A DNA stretch of 7,190 nucleotides from Deltaproteobacteria bacterium (GTDB lineage: Bacteria > Myxococcota > Polyangia > Polyangiales > B10-G4). Positions 1 to 7,190 of the stretch are shown in pieces. The notes beneath the pieces were generated by a model. It ran no database searches. It had not been told where the DNA came from and was given only the letters and a program-made list of their open reading frames with translations. Every line of letters starts with the position of its first letter. Positions within the stretch are counted from its first letter, which is position 1. The DNA lies in NCBI GenBank assembly GCA_019312705.1, contig JAFDCW010000325.1, positions 1 to 7,190 of the forward strand. The letters are read 5' to 3'. The position numbers were made by a program, and so were the translations under genes.

Positions 1-174
1 TTCGCCGGCCCTTCGGCCATCGAGCACGAGATCATCGACCAGTACGGGGTGCGCGTCGTCGGCCGGACCGACCACGTCGTCGAGCGCTTCTACGCGATCA
101 CCGTGGAGCGCAGAATCAAGCACCCAGCCGTGCGGGCGATCAGCGACTCGGCCCGCGAGAACATCTTCGGCTGA
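1..174 (+). CDS. nhaR: C-terminal fragment of an NhaR-like LysR-family transcriptional regulator
   Basis: The window opens inside a reading frame that stops with TGA at 172-174; 57 residues are visible and the N-terminal DNA-binding half lies outside. The fragment runs from FAGPSAIEHEII through VVERFYAITVERRIKHPAV to a final ENIFG. This resembles, from memory, the end of the NhaR effector domain of E. coli (pattern V-x-E-x-Y-A-I, then ER-x-I-x-HPAV, then a short tail ending in LF or IF). NhaR is a cytoplasmic LysR activator that responds to sodium and in E. coli controls the antiporter gene nhaA. No antiporter gene is visible here, so the target is unknown. The helix-turn-helix cannot be checked. 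LysR family membership is likely; the NhaR subgroup rests on this short tail only. Confidence 0.7.
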   Translation, partial: FAGPSAIEHEIIDQYGVRVVGRTDHVVERFYAITVERRIKHPAVRAISDSARENIFG

Positions 175-194
175 AGGCGGCGGTCGCGGTGAGC

Positions 195-210
195 GCACGG
201 AGCTCCGTGC
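195..210. repeat. Perfect 16-bp palindrome between the regulator and the hydrolase gene
   Basis: GCACGGAGCTCCGTGC reads identically on both strands, with its centre between 202 and 203. Short outer arms (GTG at 189-191 and CAC at 213-215) could extend it imperfectly across an AGC/TA internal mismatch. It lies 20 bp after the regulator stop codon and ends 12 bp before the ATG of the hydrolase gene, where an operator or a structured 5' leader could act. It contains GGAG at 199-202, but that is 20 nt from the ATG, too far for a normal ribosome binding site. It could be a dimeric-repressor operator, a dispersed genomic palindrome, or a hairpin between the two genes. No T-run follows, so it is not a classical terminator. 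Confidence 0.6.
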
Positions 211-222
211 TACACGTCCGCC

Positions 223-846
223 ATGGCGCGTCCCCGACCAAGCGATATTCGCTCTGTGCTCTTCGACCTCGACGGGGTCTTGGTCGACTCCGAGCGCGCG
301 TGGTTCGAGACCCTCTGCCTGACGGCAGAGCGATTCGGCGCGCCAACCATCAGTTGGGAGCGCTTCAGTCCCACCTTCGGCCAGGGAATCGTCGCCGACC
401 AGCGCACCTTCTTTCCGACGGCCTCCATCGACGAGGTCGGCGGGGCCTACGACGAACTCTATCCTGGAGCCGCAGCGAGGGCCGAACTCCTCGAGGGTGC
501 CATCACCCTCCTCGAGGCTCTGCGCGCAAGAGAGATTCGCACGGCCCTCGTCACCAACGCCCCGCGTCGTGCCGCGGAAGCCGTGCTCGCCGCGAAGGGC
601 CTCGCGTCCTTGCTCGACGCCGCCGTGACCTCGACCGATGGCCCGGAGAAGCCGGACCCGGGCTTGGTGCACCTCGCGCTGTCGAAAATCGGGGGCAGTG
701 CCGCGAGGGCCGTCTACGTCGGTGATTCGGCGACCGACCGAGGCGCGGCAAACGCGGCGGGGGTCTTCTTCATCGGCCGCGGCATCGACGGTGACGTGCG
801 CGTCGAGACCTTGGGCGAACTCGGGCGCTGGCTGGACGCTGGCTGA
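223..846 (+). CDS. HAD-superfamily hydrolase, phosphoglycolate phosphatase/beta-phosphoglucomutase-like
   Basis: A 207-residue protein with all four HAD motifs in order. Motif I is FDLDGVLVDSE, with nucleophile Asp15 and acid/base Asp17. Motif II is TNAP, with Thr111. Motif III is the lysine of EKPDPG, Lys143. Motif IV is GDSATD, with Mg-binding Asp168 and Asp172. The helical stretch at about residues 18-95 is where small C1-type cap domains sit, and the length fits the subfamily. Such enzymes are cytoplasmic Mg-dependent phosphatases or phosphomutases acting on small phosphorylated metabolites; the substrate cannot be read from the motifs. ATG at 223 is the only ordinary start in frame after a stop at 190-192, and it places Asp15 at the usual distance from the N-terminus. 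No good Shine-Dalgarno precedes it. It lies 48 nt after the regulator gene on the same strand, so co-transcription is possible. Confidence 0.9.
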   Translation: MARPRPSDIRSVLFDLDGVLVDSERAWFETLCLTAERFGAPTISWERFSPTFGQGIVADQRTFFPTASIDEVGGAYDELYPGAAARAELLEGAITLLEALRAREIRTALVTNAPRRAAEAVLAAKGLASLLDAAVTSTDGPEKPDPGLVHLALSKIGGSAARAVYVGDSATDRGAANAAGVFFIGRGIDGDVRVETLGELGRWLDAG

Positions 847-879
847 GCCCATGTCTTCGGACAGCGTCGAGGTGAATGG

Positions 880-903
880 GTGCGCACCCCCTTCCGCGCG
901 CAC
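880..903. terminator. Weak candidate hairpin in the convergent gap (847-912)
   Basis: The hydrolase gene and the minus-strand sigma-factor group converge on a 66-nt gap. Inside it GTGCGC (880-885) can pair with GCGCAC (898-903) across a 12-nt loop. Overlapping this, GGGTGCGCACCC (878-889) is a 12-bp perfect palindrome. Neither strand has a T-run after the stem, so a bidirectional intrinsic terminator is only suggested by position and inverted symmetry. Rho-dependent termination is equally possible. No gene is visible in the gap. Confidence 0.25.
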
Positions 904-912
904 GTCGCAGCG

Positions 913-1173
913 TCAGAGCTCCGACAATGCGGTCCAGGGCACCGCGCTGAGCAATGCGCCCAGCACCAGAACCGCGGCTGCAGCGAAGGTATAGATGGCA
1001 TTGGCCACCGGCCGAGCTCGCAGCATCGTCAGCCACTCTTCGGTGAGCGGCGGGAGGGCGGCGTAGGCCGCGAGGATCACCCCGCGCATGCGCTCCAACT
1101 CTCGGGCTGAAGGGCCGAGGGCGCTGAAGGCCCGGGTGAGCCGAAGGTCGTCTCGTGTATCGTCGTTGTTCAT
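913..1173 (-). CDS. Small single-pass membrane protein, probable anti-sigma factor
   Basis: An 86-residue protein. Residues 1-55 are soluble and charged, starting MNNDDTRDDL with a helical middle (PSARELERMRGVILAAYAAL). Residues about 57-79 form one hydrophobic segment (from ANAIYTF to LLSAVPW), followed by only about seven residues. Arginines just before the segment (LRARP) suggest the N-terminus is cytoplasmic. The start is clear: GGGGAGG at 1187-1181 sits seven bases before the ATG, and that ATG overlaps the sigma-factor stop codon as ATGA. A small membrane protein translationally coupled behind an ECF sigma gene is the usual arrangement of an anti-sigma factor, and that is the reason for the call; I recognise no named domain. 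It has no Cys or His at all, so it is not a zinc-binding (ZAS) anti-sigma factor, and it has no extracytoplasmic sensor domain. Confidence 0.72.
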   Translation of the reverse strand: MNNDDTRDDLRLTRAFSALGPSARELERMRGVILAAYAALPPLTEEWLTMLRARPVANAIYTFAAAAVLVLGALLSAVPWTALSEL

Positions 1174-1832
1174 CGTGCGTCCTCCCCGGCACTCGCTGCT
1201 TCGTCTTCAGCGTCTCCGGTCGTGAGCTCGGCGAGCAGACGGCGCCGCTGTCGCTCGCATATCTTCCGCACGTTGGCGGCGCTCAACGCGCATGCCGCCG
1301 CGACTTCAATTGCCTCGAGGCTTGCGCCGTAGCGGAGGCTGAGGACTTCTCTGTCGCGTTTCGGGAGGGCCTCGAGGGCGCGAAGCAAGCGCCCCCGGGC
1401 CTCGGCGCCGAGCAAGGCGGATTCCGGCGTCTGCGGAGCTTCGGTCACCTCGCGCGCCCGGTCTCGCTCTCTGAGCTCTCGCTGGCGCCGCCCTCGCGCG
1501 CTTTGGTTCCGGGCTCCGTTGAGGGCGATCGTCGAAAGCCAGGCGATGAAGCGGTGGCTGTCCCGCTTCTGGTAGCCGTGCAGCGAGGCAAATGCCTTCA
1601 TGAAGGTGTCCTGTACGACATCCTCGGTTTCCGCGGCGGAGCCACAGAGGGGCCTCACGCTTCGATAGACGCGCTCCGCGTAGCTCTCGTAGAGCGCGCC
1701 CATCGCCTCGGTATCGCCCGCCCGGGATCGCCGGACGAGGGACTGGACCTCGGCCTCTCGCGGCTCCGCGAGATCCCCAGGCCCCGGGGCCCGGTCCGGC
1801 CGGCCCACCAGGATGGCGAAGAGCAGGTACAC
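1170..1832 (-). CDS. ECF-type RNA polymerase sigma factor (sigma-70 family)
   Basis: A 220-residue protein from the chosen GTG start. Region 2 covers about residues 31-100. It begins RRSRAGDTEAMGALYESYAE, contains the core-binding stretch DVVQDTFMKAF (71-81), and ends near FIAWLSTIALNGARN. After a charged linker, region 4 covers about 140-193, with LPKRDREVLSLRYGASLEAI followed by a helix-turn-helix ending in RKICERQRRRLLAEL. Regions 1.2 and 3 are absent, as in the ECF group. It should direct RNA polymerase to a small stress or envelope regulon and probably to its own operon. I prefer GTG at 1832 because GAGG (1841-1838) stands five bases before it and it starts one base after the upstream stop codon. 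A TTG at 1859 would add nine residues but has no ribosome binding site. The end overlaps the anti-sigma start by four bases. The specific ECF group is not assigned. Confidence 0.92.
   Translation of the reverse strand: MYLLFAILVGRPDRAPGPGDLAEPREAEVQSLVRRSRAGDTEAMGALYESYAERVYRSVRPLCGSAAETEDVVQDTFMKAFASLHGYQKRDSHRFIAWLSTIALNGARNQSARGRRQRELRERDRAREVTEAPQTPESALLGAEARGRLLRALEALPKRDREVLSLRYGASLEAIEVAAACALSAANVRKICERQRRRLLAELTTGDAEDEAASAGEDAR
1181..1187 (-). promoter_or_regulatory. Strong ribosome binding site of the putative anti-sigma gene
   Basis: GGGGAGG on the minus strand is followed by a seven-base spacer and the ATG at 1173. It lies inside the final codons of the sigma-factor gene and is the clearest Shine-Dalgarno near any start in the window. 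It would let the anti-sigma protein be made at least as efficiently as the sigma factor. Confidence 0.6.
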
Positions 1833-1833
1833 C

Positions 1834-2646
1834 TCAGCCTCGAGCCCCCAAGAAACCAAGAGTCCAAACCGAAGAGCGAAAGGTCCCGGTAGCGCCCTGG
1901 ACTAGGACCACGGCGGGGGCGACGAGGAGGGCGCCGACCACGGCGCCTAGGTCGAGTCCAAATGCGAAGTACGCCCCGAGGCCGAGGGCCGCGCCGGGGA
2001 GGGCCGCGACGGCGGTGACGAGACCACCGCCGAGCTGCCCTGCGAAGGAGAGCAGCGTCAGCCGGACCGAGTCGCCGAGGCGACCGTGGAGAAGACGCCG
2101 TGCCGCGCGGATCGCGTCCCGGGTGCCAAAGCCTTCGAGGACGGCGAATCGGAGTGCGTATTCGTAGAGAAAGTAGAGCGTCAAGGCCCCGGGGATGCTC
2201 ACGACGAGGAGGGGGAGCGCGACCAGGATTGCCGGGACCATGGGTACGACCTCGAAGGCGCCGAGGGCTACCGGCGCGGCGATGACGACGCCTGCGCCGG
2301 CGAAGCCGAGGGCGAGCAGGCCCTTCAGGACGAGTACGGTGAGGAAGTGGCGTCCGCCTACCCGGAACCCTTCGGCGATGCCGAGGCTCTCGCCGTCCTG
2401 GTCCCTCTGCACGCCGCGGATGAGCGCGGCTTCGGAGAGCACATTCATGACGAGGACGGCGAGGCCCACGACGCCGAAGGCGATGAGCAGGGGCAAGAGC
2501 CACTGGGGCAGGGGGCCATGGGCGCTCGAGCCCGCTCCGTCGGCGCTAGCGCCCCCCGCTGCGGCCATGAAGAAACCGAAGAACCAGAGATGCTTCCTGC
2601 CCCAGAGTGTCCGGAGAGAGCGCTTGGCGATGTGGGTCATGTCCAT
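1834..2646 (-). CDS. Multi-pass integral membrane protein of unknown function, first gene of the sigma-factor operon
   Basis: A 270-residue hydrophobic protein. After a basic N-terminus (HIAKRSLRTLWGRKHLWFFG) the hydrophobic segments lie roughly at residues 19-31, 48-70, 102-125, 133-160, 193-220 and 229-252, about six membrane passes. Charged cytoplasmic-looking loops lie between them, such as RGVQRDQDGES near 77-87 and GTRDAIRAARRLLHGRLGDS near 174-193. The RxLWxxKxLWxFG opening is shared, from memory, with uncharacterised bacterial multi-pass proteins; I do not recognise an enzyme or transporter signature. ATG at 2646 is supported by AAGGGA (2659-2654) seven bases upstream. A second in-frame ATG two codons later is possible. 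The TGA stop lies one base before the sigma-factor GTG, so the two genes are probably translationally coupled. An input role for the sigma/anti-sigma pair is an inference from the operon layout. Confidence 0.8.
   Translation of the reverse strand: MDMTHIAKRSLRTLWGRKHLWFFGFFMAAAGGASADGAGSSAHGPLPQWLLPLLIAFGVVGLAVLVMNVLSEAALIRGVQRDQDGESLGIAEGFRVGGRHFLTVLVLKGLLALGFAGAGVVIAAPVALGAFEVVPMVPAILVALPLLVVSIPGALTLYFLYEYALRFAVLEGFGTRDAIRAARRLLHGRLGDSVRLTLLSFAGQLGGGLVTAVAALPGAALGLGAYFAFGLDLGAVVGALLVAPAVVLVQGATGTFRSSVWTLGFLGARG
1838..1841 (-). promoter_or_regulatory. Ribosome binding site that decides the sigma-factor start
   Basis: On the minus strand GAGG lies five bases upstream of GTG (1832-1830), inside the last codons of the membrane-protein gene. 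The junction reads TGAGGTG: stop codon, one base, start codon. No comparable site precedes the alternative TTG at 1859 or the in-frame GTG eight codons further in, so this site is the reason for choosing the 220-residue form. Confidence 0.55.
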
Positions 2647-2728
2647 GAAGAAATCCCTTTCTACCGGGAGAACCCACGAACCCCGAGCCGCGTGACAGGG
2701 CGGACGTCTTTTTCTTCCAGCCCGAAGC

Positions 2729-2745
2729 GCCGCCTGGAGGGCGGC
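2729..2745 (-). terminator. Hairpin directly after the lhr stop codon
   Basis: Immediately after the lhr TGA, the minus strand reads GCCGCC, a five-base loop CTCCA, then GGCGGC: a perfect six-pair GC stem. No U-run follows (the next bases are GCTTCGGGCTGG), so an intrinsic terminator would be incomplete. It may only attenuate or mark the transcript end. The rest of the 97-nt gap (2647-2728) must hold the ribosome binding site of the membrane-protein gene and, if that operon is independent, its promoter. I could not pick out a convincing -35/-10 pair there. Confidence 0.4.
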
Positions 2746-7122
<4,377 letters not shown>

Positions 7123-7190
7123 CGCAGCGTGGGCTGCCGGCAGCGGCTCGTAAAGGGCGCTCCTGAGTCCCCGTTCTGCCTCCTGCCACC

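Noticed and set aside
189..725. Plus-strand frame starting with GTG at 189 that overlaps the HAD hydrolase
   Set aside because: It is a different frame over the same bases as a hydrolase with four intact motifs; its product is arginine-rich and lacks any known pattern.
1155..1892. Plus-strand open frame opposite the sigma factor
   Set aside because: It is antisense to well-formed sigma regions 2 and 4 and has no protein-like motif of its own.
1655..2503. Minus-strand open frame (282 codons) overlapping the membrane protein and sigma factor
   Set aside because: It is out of frame with both, very rich in Arg and Pro, and typical of a shadow frame in GC-rich DNA.
2673..2728. Possible ECF promoter (GGAAG followed at about 16 nt by TGTCA on the minus strand)
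   Set aside because: The -35-like element is degenerate and the -10 does not match a known ECF consensus; without related promoters to compare it is not supportable.

Overview
This is a GC-rich chromosomal stretch with long overlapping open frames on both strands, typical of high-GC bacterial DNA. The gene set (a full-length Lhr helicase, an NhaR-type LysR regulator and an ECF sigma factor with a tiny membrane partner) would fit a Myxococcota/deltaproteobacterial-type or similar high-GC proteobacterial genome. That placement is an inference from protein style only; nothing in the window fixes the taxon. I see no transposase, integrase, CRISPR array, tRNA or rRNA.

Layout. Positions 1-174 (+) hold the C-terminal end of an NhaR-like LysR regulator. 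After a 48-nt gap containing a perfect 16-bp palindrome (195-210), a HAD-superfamily phosphatase-like hydrolase runs on the same strand (223-846). A 66-nt convergent gap (847-912) separates it from a compact minus-strand group transcribed toward it. In order of transcription this group is a multi-pass membrane protein (2646-1834), an ECF-type sigma factor (best start 1832, ends 1170) and an 86-residue single-pass membrane protein (1173-913), probably the anti-sigma factor. The junctions are tight: one base separates the first two genes, and an ATGA overlap joins the last two, so the three products are probably made together. Upstream of them, 97 nt away and on the same strand, is the dominant gene of the window, lhr (7122-2746 or longer), which fills about 60% of it.

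How the genes may work together. The three-gene group looks like a membrane-anchored ECF switch. The putative anti-sigma protein has almost nothing outside the membrane and no zinc motif, so the neighbouring multi-pass protein is the natural candidate for signal input. Lhr is a DNA-repair helicase carrying the complete helicase core plus the long C-terminal region of full-length Lhr proteins. The regulator and hydrolase at the left end have no obvious functional link to the rest. Nothing here is convincingly a wholly new system. The least described part is the membrane protein/ECF sigma/mini anti-sigma operon.
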